Notes under the pieces: model-generated
Told to the model about the DNA's origin: nothing
Seen by the model: only the letters and a program-made list of their open reading frames with translations
Databases searched by the model: none
Made by a program: the position numbers and the translations under genes
From: Lactuca virosa
Lineage: Eukaryota > Streptophyta > Magnoliopsida > Asterales > Asteraceae
Reading direction: 5' to 3'
NCBI GenBank assembly: GCA_928212115.1
Contig: CAKMRJ010005745.1
Span: forward strand, 79,732,046-79,796,045
Length of the DNA stretch: 64,000 bases
Shown: positions 23,164-37,203 of the stretch, one piece after another
How positions within the stretch are numbered: the stretch's first letter is position 1
Layout: each line of letters starts with the position of its first letter

Positions 23164-24060
23164 TTATTAGATGAAGATAATTCATGGTTATATGAACTAT
23201 AACCTTAGGAATGATTATGTATGTGTGATTAGGTGTAATAGTATTATGTTGAATACCTATAAGATGTTAGGTGAAGATAGATTATTATTATATGTTTATA
23301 ATCATGTAAATGAGTATGTGTGTATGTTTATATAATAATGGTGTTATGTTAAATACCTACAAGCCAATATATGAAGATAGAGAGTGTGTGTATGGTTAGA
23401 TATTGATGGCGTTGTGTTAAAGACCCATCATGTATAAGGTGAAGGTAGGGTATATAAGTATGGCTAGATGCAAATGGTATTGTTTTGAATACCTATATGC
23501 TAGTAGAGGGAGATTTAGATTAAGTACTCAATGAATTAAGTACTAGATTAGTAGTACAAGATCTCTTAATGAGATGATGAGATAGGGTGTTATGAGACAT
23601 GTGATGTGTAAGATTATATGGAGACCATAACATTCACATGAAAGATTATGAGAAGATTGGAAAGATGATTCCTTCAAGAACGAGATTATGTTTCCTCTGG
23701 GAATGAGAAGATGATTCCTTCGAGAATAAGATTATGTTTCCTTCTGGAATGGGATGATACAGCCTTTGGGAATGTGATGATGATTCCTTCGGAAATATAT
23801 ATATAGATGAATGTTGCAGGAATAAGATGTTGTGTTGTTAGAGAAGATTGAGAAAGGTTCCATGAATGGAACAAGGTAAGAGGTTTCTTTAGAGAACCTT
23901 GATATAATCCGCAAGGGATTAAGTGTAGAGGATTTTCAAAAGGTCATTATAAACCACGAGGGATTCAAGAAAATAAGAGTTGCCAAGGGATCTGTGATGG
24001 ATCAAAGTGAGGAGACTAAGTTCGGATAATTGTACCCGGTAAGTTAAAACAGTGTTTCTT
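23164..24060. repeat. Degenerate short tandem repeats, unclassified
   Basis: Around 23650-23800 a unit like GATTCCTTCGRGAAT..ATTATGTTTCC recurs about three times with drift. Upstream, 23180-23500 contains loosely repeated phrases ending in TACCTAYAAG or ACCCATCA. The texture is that of a decayed gypsy LTR but no edges were found. Confidence 0.4.
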
Positions 24061-25786
24061 TGACATCCCCAATTTCCACGGCCAAATAAAACTTTTTCTT
24101 TATGCTTATTTAAAACAGACTACCCTTTTAAAGAATACATTATTGTGGAATTTTTCCCAAAACATTTTTCTTTTAAGATAAATTAGAGTCAAAACATTTT
24201 TAAAGAAACGTTTTAAAATTTAAAACTTTGGATGTCAACACTGATACAGAAAACATAAGCATAAACCAGTTATTACATTATTTACAACTATTTTTTACAT
24301 TAATGGCCTTAAACACCTCAAATCTCTCAGCATATTTAAACGCCATTATCTATGTACCATCATACCGCTACTTGTGATACAAAGAAACTGAGTGGGTCAG
24401 GCTTTAGATTCTGGTGAGCACATAGGGTTTTCAACCCACAATAATATACCTAAATCTTTTAAATATATATCCCACACCAAAAAAATAACCTGAATACCCA
24501 TTATCGTTATTCTCACTCCCTAGTCCTAAAATGATGATCGTAAGGGATCTATCCTAAAGGATCATTGTAAGCAACGAGTAGACAATACTGCTGCGGGGAT
24601 TCCATAGCAATATATGTTAATAAGGAAACCAGGTGGGGGATAGAGTACAACGAATGAACACACGTTTCATTAACACTTATAGGTAATGAGCCTGCCAATA
24701 TTCCACATGACTATCTAGAATAGTCAATGGTCTTCATCTATACTCTGCTAGATGGCTAGTCACAACATTATTTCACACAACCCAAATTAATTTAATCCAA
24801 TATATCAAGTTGGCAGCAAAGTTCTATCATGCTATTGTATCTAACATATTTATTGAAAATACGGATAAATAGTGCACATAACATTTAAGCATTTAAAATA
24901 CTTTATATCTATGTGTAAGATGAAAGTAACTATGCACCCACTTGTTAAAATGGGTGATTTGTGGTTAGATAAGCTTTTCTCCTAACACCTTAGATTTTCC
25001 TTTCAAAAGACCCAGATGAAAAATCATGAAGTCTTAATCTTTGTTTTACATTTCTCGAAACTATAATAACAATATTTTAGATTCCTCAATAATCTCAATA
25101 AATACTTCTAGTTATAGTTGATAAGGAATAACCAAAGTAAGATCATATCAGAGGTAGGATCCATATTGTATACAGAGTATATACTATTTGGAAAATCCAC
25201 TTTAAACACTTCACTAGATCTAGCCTAGACATCACTCCCGTAAGTAGATCAATCAGTATTATGACTGGAATCACTGATAAATCTTTTTTATAGGTTCATA
25301 ATAAATACTATGAAGCTAAATATAAGTTACAATTAAATTATTGTTTGGTTTTTATTCAAAAATTAGTTTAAAAACATAAAATTTGGCAACTAAAGACTTG
25401 ATAATTTGAATAACATAAAACAATTTTATAACCCACCAAGGATCATCTTGCAAAGTTTGGAAAGAAAACAAGACCAACCAAAGAAGGGATGAAGAAAATA
25501 CAACCTTTGTAGTTCCTTGGATCCTCTTGGGAGGCATGGAAGTTGATGAAGAATGATGAACTTAAGAGACGCCAACAATGATTCAACTTGATGTAGAATG
25601 CTAGTTCTTTTGTATAAAACTCTTAAGAATCTTAAGCTTTATGTTCTTATCAAAATAAGAACACAAAAAGAGCATAAGAAGCAAGTGATATTCATGAGAT
25701 GAACAAAAAATGAGAGAGAATTCATATCAACATGAAAATTTCGTTTTTCACTCAAAAAAGGCAAGATAAATGCAAGCCTCAAGTAT

Positions 25787-26288
25787 TAAAGCAGAAAGCA
25801 AGGTTCTTAACCACAAAGTCTTAAGACTTTTGACCAAACCATTTCCTATGTCATGAGCATGTCCCAACATGCTTTACCAGGTTGATTTCTTTCAATTAAA
25901 GAATTGGAAAAACTCATGCTCTTCCTTTTGACTCTTATTTTCAAAAATAATAAAAGGAAGAAGACAAAACTTTTATAATTTATAAAACAAGTTTATAAAA
26001 CATAAACTTTAACTTTTAAAAGACAAAAGAATTTATCTAGTCCAAAATATTATACATGAATTATTAATTCATACCATATGAATTATGTAATATTACTTGC
26101 TAATGAAAATTATTATTTCCTAGAAATAAATAATTTCAATTAATTATAAGAGTTTATTGAATATTTATTAAAACCAATTTCTAATAAACAATCAATTATA
26201 TCAAGTTGTTGTTAGTGTGACCCATTAGTATCATATCTTAATTAGCAATATCACTTTAATATGATTCTTGAGCATACAATATCCTTTA
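25787..26288 (-). mobile_element. 3' LTR of copia element D
   Basis: From 25823 on it matches the right-hand remnant 43570-44040. It abuts a reverse-complement polypurine tract (CTCCCACTTG, 26291-26300). AGTAT at 25782-25786 matches AGTAT at 44041-44045. The expected terminal TG reads TA at both ends of this copy, consistent with decay. Confidence 0.65.
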
Positions 26289-29200
26289 ATCTCCCACTTG
26301 CGCAAGACTCATATTAGACTGATATAGACAGTGGTGAATGTCTAGCAACATTTCACTACCCCCAACAACATACGACCTTGTGCCATTCTATCAATGCCCA
26401 ATTCCTAAAAGGATCCAAGCCACAATTGGTGTATAAGGTAAGTTTATCAGTTATCCCTTTGTCACAGACATCATGTCGAACATTAGATACGGATCGCAAT
26501 CAATCTCATATGGTGTTCAATTTTTGATAAGGCGCCTTAGATGTCTAACTCTCAGCACATAAGAGGAACAAACATCTTGACTACATAACCCTCTTGCATA
26601 GTTCATACCATACCTGAAAATGGCTTTTATAACTACCCGGTTAAGGACCAACGTTTGACCATATCTAAGAACAGTACACCCTACACTTAAGTCCTACTAT
26701 GTATCTCAGGTGTTAAGGATACAAAGATAGTACCTTTTAATGCAGTATCATTCATGGTATCAATCCATAAGATTATCTTGATGTGGTTCAGTTCAATACC
26801 AGTTCTCTGACAGGTACCTATGAAACTTGGTTACAACCCATTGCCTACCTTCATCCAGTGAAAGTCAACCAATCCAATTCATATTAGTCTTATTTCATAA
26901 TTTCTCCCATAATTATAACCGACTATGAACTTTTAGAATAATAAATATTATTCATGGATTAAACATATTAATATAGAACACAACAAGTATTGATGTTATG
27001 ATCATATCTCAGTATATCAAAACATTATATAATAGTTGTTGTTACAATGTTCCAATATCCAAATACTAAATCCAAATCAAAATCCCATTTCTAGAATAAT
27101 AAAGTCTTACGGATGAAGTGTGACCATTCATACTTAGCTCAAAAGAAGGATTTTATTAATGGGTTCGACTAAACTTAATTTGTGTGAATTTTGCGAATAC
27201 TATTATCTCCATATTTGACTTTACTCTGGGTATAGTTAAATATATTGGAGTATATAATTGGTGCTCTTTCGTGACATAAAGTCTCTTAGCTCGATTAAGT
27301 ATACTCTCGAAGTCATACAGATTTCTATGTGATCCTCGAATGGCGGAGATCAACATAGTTTTTAAATGAACTCATTCATCCAAACATATTATATTTCAAC
27401 TTATAAAGTATTGTATTCGTATTTTGTAGTATATTGTGTCATTTTGTTTTGTTTGGACCTCATTCCACCTAAACTTACTCTTCATCCCACAATGAAGTCA
27501 TAATCCAATTATAATTCATAATTATCTATAATTTATTATAAATAAGAATCTTATGTAGCTCTTTAAATGAAGATTTTATTCTAAACTATATGTCTCATAC
27601 ACATTCTCTTAGTCCTTCTAAAGCACTCTTAGAATGTTCCTATAGTCATCCGATGACTTAACCATGTATTCAGTTAGTATGTTATGATATGCTCATAGCA
27701 TGATCATATATCAAGTCATATGCATAATATGGCATAAATGATGGATTCATTTGCCAATAAAATCAAATATAAATCATTTAATCTAGTTCAAACCTATGAT
27801 CTAGGTCCTTTTGAGGTTGGCTCAAAATTAGTGCCATGTGACAATGTTAAGGTTCCTCCAAAGGAATCTTCTATCTTGATCTCTTTCAAGATATTATCAA
27901 TATATTCATAAGTATATAAAAATTTTAACATTTATTTTATCTGTCTCTACAGATTTTACATTCCAAGAATGTATGTTGTCCTTCCTAAGTATTTCATTTT
28001 AGAAATACAATCCAAGTTAAGGTGAAAAAGCCTGACATTGTCAGATTGTAATTTCTTATGATTAAGTATGTCTCACTCATACAAGATTAGGAATGCCACT
28101 ATGCTCCCACTAGTTCTTAGTAAACACACATGTTCTATTCATTTTTATATAAAAACATACCTTATGGTTTCATATTAAAATGATGATTACAACATTGAGA
28201 TGTTTGCTTTATATCCACAAGTGGATCTTAAGCTCTAAATTTTTTTTAGGATAACATGGATTGAGAAAACCCTCCAGGCTAATCTATATAGATATCTTCT
28301 AATAGATGTCTATTAAGAAAATCAGTCTTTCTTGAAATCTATTTGCTATATCTCCTATTAAGAATATAAATTTATAGTAAATAATTTCCTTGTTGATCTA
28401 ATCATAGCTACTTGTGAAAAAGGTTTGATCATAGTGAATTTCATGAGTATGATAAAGACCATATTCAATGACATGAGTATGAGAAAGTCATTTTATAACA
28501 AGTCTTGCTTTAAATGTGTATAGTTATCCATGTAATGTATTCTTTCTAGAAGAATCACTTACTCCTTGTAGCCTTGCTATAGAGAGGCAGTTCAATCAAG
28601 ACCAAACTTGATTATCATACATGGATTACATCTCATGTTCATGACTCTAAGTCATTAATCATATTCGAGATCTAACATATCATTTTGGTATTTGATGGAT
28701 TTATCAGAAACCATCAAGAAAGGCTCGTCAATGAGAAATTCCAAATTTCTCAAGTCATGGATGACTTCTACCACTAAAGCGAATAATTTGTGTTTGTGAA
28801 TAGCTATTATTCAATTTTAACAATCCCTTGTTAAAACTAGTGCCAACTATTACTACATCAGGCAATGGTTCTTGAGCTGCTTCAAGTTCCATGTACCTCC
28901 CACTTGCTTTGTCATTAGAAGCTTGTTTTTTGCTAACTCAGTTATCAGAAGAATAAGAAAACTTATTCTTGGTTGCTTTGCATATAATAATCTAATCCAC
29001 ATTTAGAGTACTATATGTAAATATGTATTTAGTAGATTTTGGTTTAGAAGCTTTAGTCCAACATAGGTTTCAAATCCATAAAACATTTAATAAGATAGGG
29101 ACGAAGCCTTTCATACACAATGTTATAAGGAAAATGTTATATCTAACTATTAGTTGGTATTTGTACTTAAGGTACAATTGATATTGTTATATGTATTATC

Positions 29201-30048
29201 CCAATGAAATAAAAGGAGGATATTTCTACCGATCAGAAAGTAAATCATACCAAGTAATATTTAATTCATCTTTTATTATCATTAAGGCTTTAGTTAGTCT
29301 TCACCAGTTTATATTCCAACTTTATATTCAAAAACATAAACAATGGTTTCACAATTATGTTTTACCATGTAAATATAATTGAAACTACTATAGTTATTAA
29401 TAAAGTTGATTTGGTATCTTGTGCTAAATCTTAGACATTTATTAGAAAGGGAGTCATACAACATAGTGTATAGTTCCTTAATAATTATTGTCTCTACGGC
29501 TTAGTGAAAATATCATTAGGAATCTTTCATATATAAATAATATTTACATATGTTAAATAAACTACATTATTTGCCTTCGAATATCCATTTATTGAAGTTG
29601 GAATATGTGAATGTTATTTATACAATAAAGATAACAATGTCAAAGATGAGTTTGATTTAAAACAAGTTTAAGTCAAAATATTTTTTCATATAGAGCTTGT
29701 TATTTATAGAATATTGATATTTACTTTATAATTCTTATTAAGAGATCCAGTCTCATAATCAGAATTTTAATCATTTCCAAATACGAAGGTGTTCGTTATG
29801 AAAAACAATTTAAGTAAATAGTCAATCATTTATAAATTAACTAAGACATATATTTAGACAAGCTAAATCAAAATATACATTGTTCCAAAACATACATTGT
29901 TTTATATTACAAGTACATTATGTTCCTAGCATAATTAATAAACTAAACTCCGAGAGTGTGGTTTCAACTTGATTGTGCTCAACTGGTTACTCTTCTGTAA
30001 ATATCTGCAAGCCATTTACAAATATTAGATTAATATTTAAGTACCAAG
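26289..30048 (-). pseudogene. pol: Decayed pol of copia element D (RT, RNase H, integrase)
   Basis: This is minus-strand copia sequence too degraded for an open frame. Recognisable islands include SMYDNQVW (28602-28625), an RT N-terminal phrase also present in E, a FKARLVIK-like phrase (about 28492-28521) and a YDQTF-like phrase near 28430. RNase H would lie toward 26300 and integrase toward 30048. Element E is inserted at 30048. Confidence 0.65.
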
Positions 30049-30816
30049 TGTTGGATAAGGTGTCTAAGTCCATAACTTATTTTGTATATACTTGACTCGA
30101 CCCGGCATGGTCCATTTGGGTTGCACTTCATCCGAACTATTTATATGGATAATATTATGAGAAGAGTATATTTGCGGCCTATTAATATATTATAAGTTAT
30201 AATATATTAATATGAAATTGTATTATTTAATTAGTGTTGATCTTAAATTAATTATGAATGAATTTAGTGATCAAAAGGTGACTAATTAAATAATGGTCTA
30301 TTATATTTATATGGTGTGGGCTAACACTCATTAGGAAATGGGCTAAGCTTAAATGGGAGTCCATGGATGATCCATGGAGCTTTTAACCCATGGATCATTG
30401 GAATAGGAAAAGACATGGGTTAATAGGGTTTGCATGGTTCATAACCCTAATCATCTACACTATATAAAGAGGCTTTTGGTGCTTGAAAAAACACTATGTG
30501 TGTGTGCATAAGAGTGGCCGATTTCTAGAGTGGTTGTATACTCTCTCATAAGTTTTCCAAGTTTGTGGTGATTTGTGATTTCCATTTGAGGCATTCACAT
30601 TATTGGTGCTAGGCTCTCAAACTCCTAATGAATCATCTCACTAACAAAGGTATGTAATTCTTCTAGTATCTTTTATGTTTAAAAAGTACCCCATGCATGC
30701 TAGATAAGTTATGAAGCTTGGAAAATTATTTTGCATGTATTTTAGACAAACATAGATCCAAGGTTTATAGGGTTGCATGAACACCTTAGGAGTGTTAGTT
30801 TGCTCAAAACCCAACA
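30049..30816 (+). mobile_element. 5' LTR of copia element E
   Basis: This 768-bp LTR (TGTTGGATAAGG to AACCCAACA) is preceded by CCAAG, the same five bases that follow the 3' LTR. TATATAAAG at 30461-30469 is the likely promoter. I count about 18-20 differences from the 3' LTR, so the insertion is not brand new. Confidence 0.95.
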
Positions 30817-30817
30817 G

Positions 30818-30834
30818 TGGTATCAGATCCTAGG
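30818..30834 (+). other. Primer-binding site of element E
   Basis: TGGTATCAGATCC directly follows the LTR. It has a T where the initiator-Met complement has G, unlike the intact site of sister element I at 63581. Confidence 0.8.
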
Positions 30835-30900
30835 CTTGTTTGTTTGATACTTGATGCAAAATAGCTGAAAAAAGTCGAATTTTTACTGTCTGAACAGGGG

Positions 30901-30983
30901 ACTCGCCGAGTCCATGGGGGGACTCGACGATTCCATATACAAATTCATCCTACTCGTCGAGTAGGTTACTACACTCGACGAGT
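30901..30983. repeat. Two pairs of ACTCGNCGAGT palindromes in the E leader
   Basis: Sites begin at 30901, 30922 (decayed at its end), 30952 and 30973, giving spacings of 21, 30 and 21 bp. The same 21-30-21 layout is found in element I at 63664-63746. Confidence 0.9.
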
Positions 30984-31851
30984 AGGAGGCTCAGAATGTA
31001 GTTTTTCGACTTTTACTGCTGGAAATGGACTAGAAACATTACCCTAAACTGTTTTGATGTTTTAAAACCTGTTTTAGATAGTGTAATGTTTATGCTAATC
31101 CATTTACAATGGCCAATATCAAAAATTACATGTTTATATGTGTTCATATGTTCTTGAAGTTTTGATATGATGTTCATGTTCTTATGAATTATTGTTAGAT
31201 CATAGGTATTGTTTGCTAAATTGTTTATTAATTAATTCTTGATCATTTATGTATTTTAATGGAGTCCATAATTTGTCCTCAAGTTATGGATTTCCAAAGG
31301 TCACTTTCTTTTATGCACATTAAAACACATAAGTTACATGAAAATGAAGAGTCTTCATTTTTATGAACCTTTAATTCATAAGTTATGAAATGAAAAGTTT
31401 TGAATAGTTTCAAAACTTGTCCTCAAGTTTTGGAATTTGTAAAGTTACACACACTTTAATATACTTTAATTCCAACCCTTAGAGTTTTAAAAGTTAAAAT
31501 TCAACCCTTATACTATTTATAACATTAATGGTTAATTATTATATATGTTTAAGATTAAGTCGTTTTACCGTTAGTAGCCTCATTCACGAAGCCGGTCTAT
31601 AAGGGGGTATAAGGTTATTGCCTATAAAATGGCAGCTTAATGGGTGTCCATTCTCACCCACCGCTTCCTTGATCGGTGGAGGGTCGTTAGCCGAACGGGT
31701 AGGACAATGACTTTAAATTCTCATTGAAAAGTATAATGAATATTATAAAGTAACTAAATACTTTTATAAATTCCCAATCTTAGTTACTTTAGGAAAATGT
31801 GAATATGGTGCTAACCCATGAAATTCACACTTTGTACCTTACCAAGTCTTT

Positions 31852-31963
31852 GGTGGAGCGTGTGTGGTTAACCGGCACATTAACTTGGACTAGTAAGGAT
31901 CACGAAGGGTGACTTAATGTTTATCATAGATCGGTGGAGCGCGTGTGGTTAACCGGCACATTG
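31852..31963. repeat. 81-bp-spaced 30-bp repeat in the E leader
   Basis: GGTGGAGCGYGTGTGGTTAA and the following ten bases occur at 31852 and 31933 with one difference. The untranslated leader of E (30817-32333) is about 1.5 kb and otherwise carries no gene. Confidence 0.7.
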
Positions 31964-32333
31964 ATTAGGTGATAATATTAAGGGTACCAAGTGGATTTGC
32001 ATGGTTATTCACACCTTGTTTTGTGATCCTCGGCATCCCAGTCACAAAACTTGAAGGGCACAATTGAGATTGAAACATGCCATTGAAAAGTTCAATGAAT
32101 CTCAAAAGAATCTAGGAATTTCAAAAATCAATTAAACCTAATAATTCATTTCGTTTTCATGGTGGAAATTGGTGAATTGTCATTCACCTACCTTCAAATA
32201 TGTGATAGCTTAGATTACGACATCCCTCTTCTAAGTTATAATATATTGTGTTGGATCCTAGCCTTAATATTACATTTGGGTGTATTATTAAGGATTCGAT
32301 ATATCTAATCTAAACTTGTTCTCTTCTTTTCAG

Positions 32334-33329
32334 ATGTCTTCCAACAACAATGCTTCGGGCTCTAACCCTACTGGCTCTTTCTCTCTCATGAACCTTTGTG
32401 GGAGAGTCATCTTCGATGGTTCCAACTTCATGGATTGGATCCGGAACATCAGGATGGTTACTCGTTACGAGGACAAGGAATATGTCCTCGATAAGGAGCT
32501 AAAGGAGCTTGATGAGTCCACTGCTACTCCTGAGGAGGTCGCTGAGTATCAGGCCCATGAGAGAGATGTCACCAAAGTGGCATGCGTCATGATGGCCACC
32601 ATGACATCTGAACTCCAAAAGTCCTATGAGGACTATTACCCATTTGAGATGCATCAGGATCTGATGGAAAGGTACCATCAGAGTGCTCGTCAAGAGCGGT
32701 ATGAAATAATCTCCTCCCTGATCACTACCCGTATGAAGGATAGCGAACCAATCACGGGCCACATGCAGAAAATGCAAAGGTATGTGGACCGTCTAATGAA
32801 ACTGAATGTGAACTTCCTAGAGGAGTTGGCAATTGATATCATTTTGCACTCCTTGCCCTCGTGTTATGATCAATTTCGTATGACATACCATATGAACAAG
32901 GAGGAAGTCACACTCAGTAAGCTTCAAGGACTTTTGAAGACCGCCGAAAGTGGTCTTAAAAGTAAGTCGGTTGCTACTCCTACTCCTACTACTACCCCTG
33001 TTTTGGCTATCGGGCAAGGCAAAGGGAAGAAGAGGAAGCACCCTTCGAAGGGTACCAAGGGAAAGTCTCTTGAAGGCTCCTCATCTGGAACCAAAGGTGA
33101 TTCTATCACTCCTTTTTCCATCCCTAAGGATGCTGAATGCTTCTACTGTCAGAATAAGGGGCACTGGAAGCGAAACTGCCCAAAGTACTTGCAGGATGTC
33201 AAGGATGGGAAAGTGAAACCATCCCATACAGGTATTTACACTATATTGTCTAATAACTCACCATATTCTAACTCCTGGGTGCTTGATACAGGATGTGGTA
33301 CCACATATGTTCTGATTTGCAGGGCCTAA
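32334..33329 (+). pseudogene. gag: gag of copia element E, running into the protease start
   Basis: ATG 32334 (MSSNNNASG) opens 331 codons. A copia gag domain begins GRVIFDGSNFMDWIRNIRMV and continues to about residue 210. A basic stretch (GKGKKRKHPSKGTKGK) and a CCHC knuckle (CFYCQNKGHWKRNC, near 33138) follow. The protease start WVLDTGCG, with its DTG, comes near 33279, and the frame is lost just after it at about 33302. The open frame also extends 18 bases upstream but without an ATG. Gag would form the cytoplasmic virus-like particle. Confidence 0.88.
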
Positions 33330-36300
33330 GAAGAAGTGAGGATGTGGAGCATGGAAAGATAAACTTAATCATGGGGAATAGGAAGATTTCGCCTGTTACC
33401 AAGATTGGAGTTTATACTTTGTTGCTAGATAGTGGGTTAAAGTTAGATTTGAATAAATGTGTGTACTCGTCAGAAATGGCGAGGAATATTATTTCCTTTC
33501 ATGCTTTGTACAAACAAGGTTTTACCTTTTCTTTTAATAATGAAGTTGGTAGTATTAATGCTTTCTTTAAAAATGTTCTTTATTTCAAAGCATTACCTTG
33601 TGATGGTGTGTATGAAGCTGTATCGATTGTAGATAATTTAGGAAATAATGTATTGTGTATTGATTCTTCTACTAGCTTGGATAAAGCATCTTTGTGGCAT
33701 TGTCGTCTTGGACATATAAGCAAGAAACGCATAGGCCAGCTCCAAAAGGATGGAGTCTTGGAGTCGTTCGACCTTAAGTCGGATGACAGTTGTGAATCTT
33801 GTCTACTTGGAAAAATGACAAAATCATCCTTCACTGGTACTTGTGCGAGGGGTGAGGGTTTATTGGACCTTATACATACTGATGTGTGTGGACCATTCAA
33901 AACCGCCACAAGGGATGCTAATCACTATTATGTGACTTTTATTGATGATTTTAGTAGATATGGTTATGTCTACTTAATCAAACATAAGTCGGAAACTTTT
34001 GAAAGGTTTAAAGAGTTTAAACAGGAAGTAGAAAATCAATTGGGCAGGAACATTAAGATGCTTCGATCCGATCGAGGTGGTGAGTATCTTAGCACTGAGT
34101 TCCTCGACTATCTTAAGGAGTGTGGGATTGTCTCACAATTGACACCTCCCAGGACACCACAGTTGAATGGTGTGGCTGAGAGGCGTAATCGAACTTTGTT
34201 GGACATGGTTCGCTCTATGATGAGTCGAGCTTCGCTACCAATCTCTTTTTGGGGGTATGCCTTAGAGACTGCCGCCCACATCCTTAATCTAGTCCCTACA
34301 AAGAAGGTTGCCAAAACACCTCATGAGATGTGGACTGGGAAAGTTCTCAATTTGGACCACATCAAGATTTGGGGTTGCGAGGCTTTCGTGAGGCGCGAGA
34401 CTCATGATAAGCTCGAACCTCGAAGTGAAAGGTGTATTTTCATCGGCTACCCACAAAAATCCTTTGGTTACCTCTTCTATAGACCCAGTGAGAATGTGGT
34501 TTTGTGGCAAGGAGAGGGGTCTTTCGAGAGAGAGAATTTATAAGCCAAGGAGACAGTGGGAGGCAAATTGATCTTGAAGAAATTCAAGAGTCAATTGGTG
34601 AAGAAACCTCAGACACTAGCAATCAACCTGAGGAGGAAATTCCTGTTGATCCAGCTGACGAGTCTGTACCTCCGAGGCGTTCCACAAGGGTTAGGAACAC
34701 ACCTGAGTTTTATTATGGATTTCATATTACTACAGAAGGTGATACATTTATCAGTGATAGTACACTGGTAAATCTAGATGAACCTAACAGTGTTAAGGAA
34801 GCCATGGCAGGCCCGGAGTCTGATAAATGGAAGGAGGCTATGGACAGCGAGATACAGTCCATGTATGACAATCAAGTTTGGAACTTGGTTGACAATGTAC
34901 CAAGCCGTAAGACAGTCGGGTGCAAATGGATCTTCAAGAAGAAGACCGACATGGATGGGAAGGTGCACACTTATAAAGCGCGACTGGTCGCGAAGGGTTT
35001 TACTCAGACTCAGGGTATTGATTATGATGAAACCTTTTCACCAGTAGCAAAGATTAAGTCTATTAGGGTTATGTTGGCCATTGCTGCATTTCATGATTAT
35101 GAAATATGGCAAATGGATGTCAAAACCGCTTTCCTTAACGGAAAGTTGGCTGAGGATGTTTACATGAATCAGCCAGAGGGTTTTGTCAGTGCAGAGTACC
35201 CCAATAGAGTGTGCAAGCTTGAGAAATCCATTTATGGATTGAAACAAGCATCTCGAAGCTGGAATCTTTGTTTCGATGAGAAGGTCAAAGAGTTTGGTTT
35301 CTCGAGAAGTGAAGATGAGTCTTGCGTGTATGTCAGAGCTAGTGGGAGTATAGTTAGCTTTTTGGTGCTGTATGTAGATGACATACTACTCATAGGAAAT
35401 GACATCCCAACCTTGCAGGAGGTTAAGTCCTGGCTTGGGAAGTGCTTTGCTATGAAGGACCTTGGAGAAGCTGCCTATATCCTAGGGATAAGGATATTAA
35501 GAGAAAGGAGTAAAAGACTAATTGGACTTAGTCAGAGTACCTACTTGGATAAGGTGTTGAAAAGGTTCAACATGCAGAATTCCAAGAAAGGAGAATTACC
35601 AACCCAAAGCAATGCCAAACTGAGCAAGGCTCAGAGCCCGAGTACAGAGGCTGAGATAGCTGAGATGAGTCGATTACCTTATGCTTCCGCTGTTGGCTCG
35701 ATCATGTATGCTATGACTTGTACCCGTCTTGATGTGGCCTTCGCTTTGAACATGGTCAGCAGATATCAGGGGAACCCTGGCAAGGCTCATTGGACTGCGG
35801 TAAAGAATATTCTTAAGTACCTGTGGAGGACTAAGGATTAGATCCTTACCCTTGGTGGGAGTGATGACTTGAGAGTGGTGGGGTACAGTGATGCTAGTTT
35901 TCAGACTGATAGGGATAACTTCCGCTCTCAGTCGGGCTGGGTCTTTACCCTAAATGGAGGGGCAATCACTTGGAAGAGTTCCAAACAGGAGACAGTAGTT
36001 GGGTTTGACTTGTGAATCAGAGTACATAGCAGCGAGTGAAGCAGCAAAGGAGGTGATATGGCTGAAGAACTTCATCGGAGACCTTCGAGTTGTGTCAGTT
36101 ATTAAGGAGCCTATGGAGATTTTCTGTGACAGCAATAGTGCGGTTGCCTTAGCCAAGGAACCAAGAGATCATGGCAGATCCCGACACATTGACAGAAAAT
36201 ATCACTTCATAAGACACAAGATAGAAGAAGGACTCGTCATGGAAAAGAGGGTATCGTCAGATGAGAACCCCGCGGATCCCCTTACGAAGGGATTGACTAG

Positions 36301-36364
36301 GGTTAAGCATTTGCAGCATGCGAGGCGCATCGGGCTGAGGGACGATATTAGTTTTACAGATTAG
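33293..36364 (+). pseudogene. pol: pol of copia element E (protease remainder, integrase, RT, RNase H)
   Basis: 33293-34543: protease remainder, GAG-pre-integrase (WHCRLGHISKKRI, CESCLLGK) and integrase core with D near 33875, D near 34068 and E near 34177. 34504-35841: RT, with WKEAMDSEIQSMYDNQVW, CKWIFKKK, ARLVAKGFTQ, QMDVKTAFLNG and catalytic YVDDILLIGND near 35371. 35999-36364: RNase H end (CESEYIAASEAAKEVIWL, FCDSNSAV, DPLTKGL). Breaks: a frameshift near 33302, a frameshift near 34505, a TAG at 35839-35841 and a further shift near 35998. The remaining text is close to intact, so this element was disabled recently. Confidence 0.9.
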
Positions 36365-37203
36365 ATAGTTATTACTAAAACTTGTAAAATGTAATCGACG
36401 TTTGATGATGAATAAAAGTTGTGATTTATTTATGAGTAAGGTGTTGCTATCATTGTCAATTATTTACTATTGTTTCAGTTTTGCATGTTTTGACTTCCAG
36501 AATAAATTACTTTATTCAAACTTCCACAGTCGGTCATACGTCGGAAGTAGGTATGAATCAAGACTATCATGAATTGGGCTTGTAGATGACTAAAGGTGTT
36601 TAGCCATAGCAGTGGTTGCTACAACATTCATGAGTGCTGATAAGTTATGAGTATTGGAATAAACCCACGCTCACTTGTATCACTTCATGGAATTTATCTC
36701 GAGTGATCGTGAGACGGTAATATCATATAAATCTTCAAACCTAGAGATATGAGTTGTTACCTATGAGTTGGTTGTGCATTGATCGCACGTAAACACATCA
36801 GTAACTTGATGTTATAAAACGTGCCTTTGTGTACAATTCAACAAGTAGTAGAACAAGCATATGAGTCGAAGTTTATCTGTTCCTTCTTGGATTAGAAGCG
36901 ATATCTGGGCCCCTCGATGATTTTGTTTTGACCTATGTACCGGGCCCGGTCAGAACTAAATTGATGTGTTCGATTAAGTTCTTTGTCAAACAAATCGGAA
37001 ATCTAGAAACATACTGTTGGACAATAAGTAAGACATTGTTCCATGTATTTGTCCGGCTGATATCATGAGAGCAGAGGATTATATGATCACTTATCTAAAA
37101 TGGCGCTTCATAGTTCAATAGAGTTTTCGAGAGCTACGATTGCTGGTTGGTTCCTGAAGCTATATAGGCAAATACAGTTATCAGACTTATCCAAGTGGGA
37201 GAC
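36365..37203 (+). other. 3' untranslated region and polypurine tract of E
   Basis: About 0.8 kb without a gene, closed by AAGTGGGAGAC (37193-37203), the polypurine tract immediately before the 3' LTR. Confidence 0.75.
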
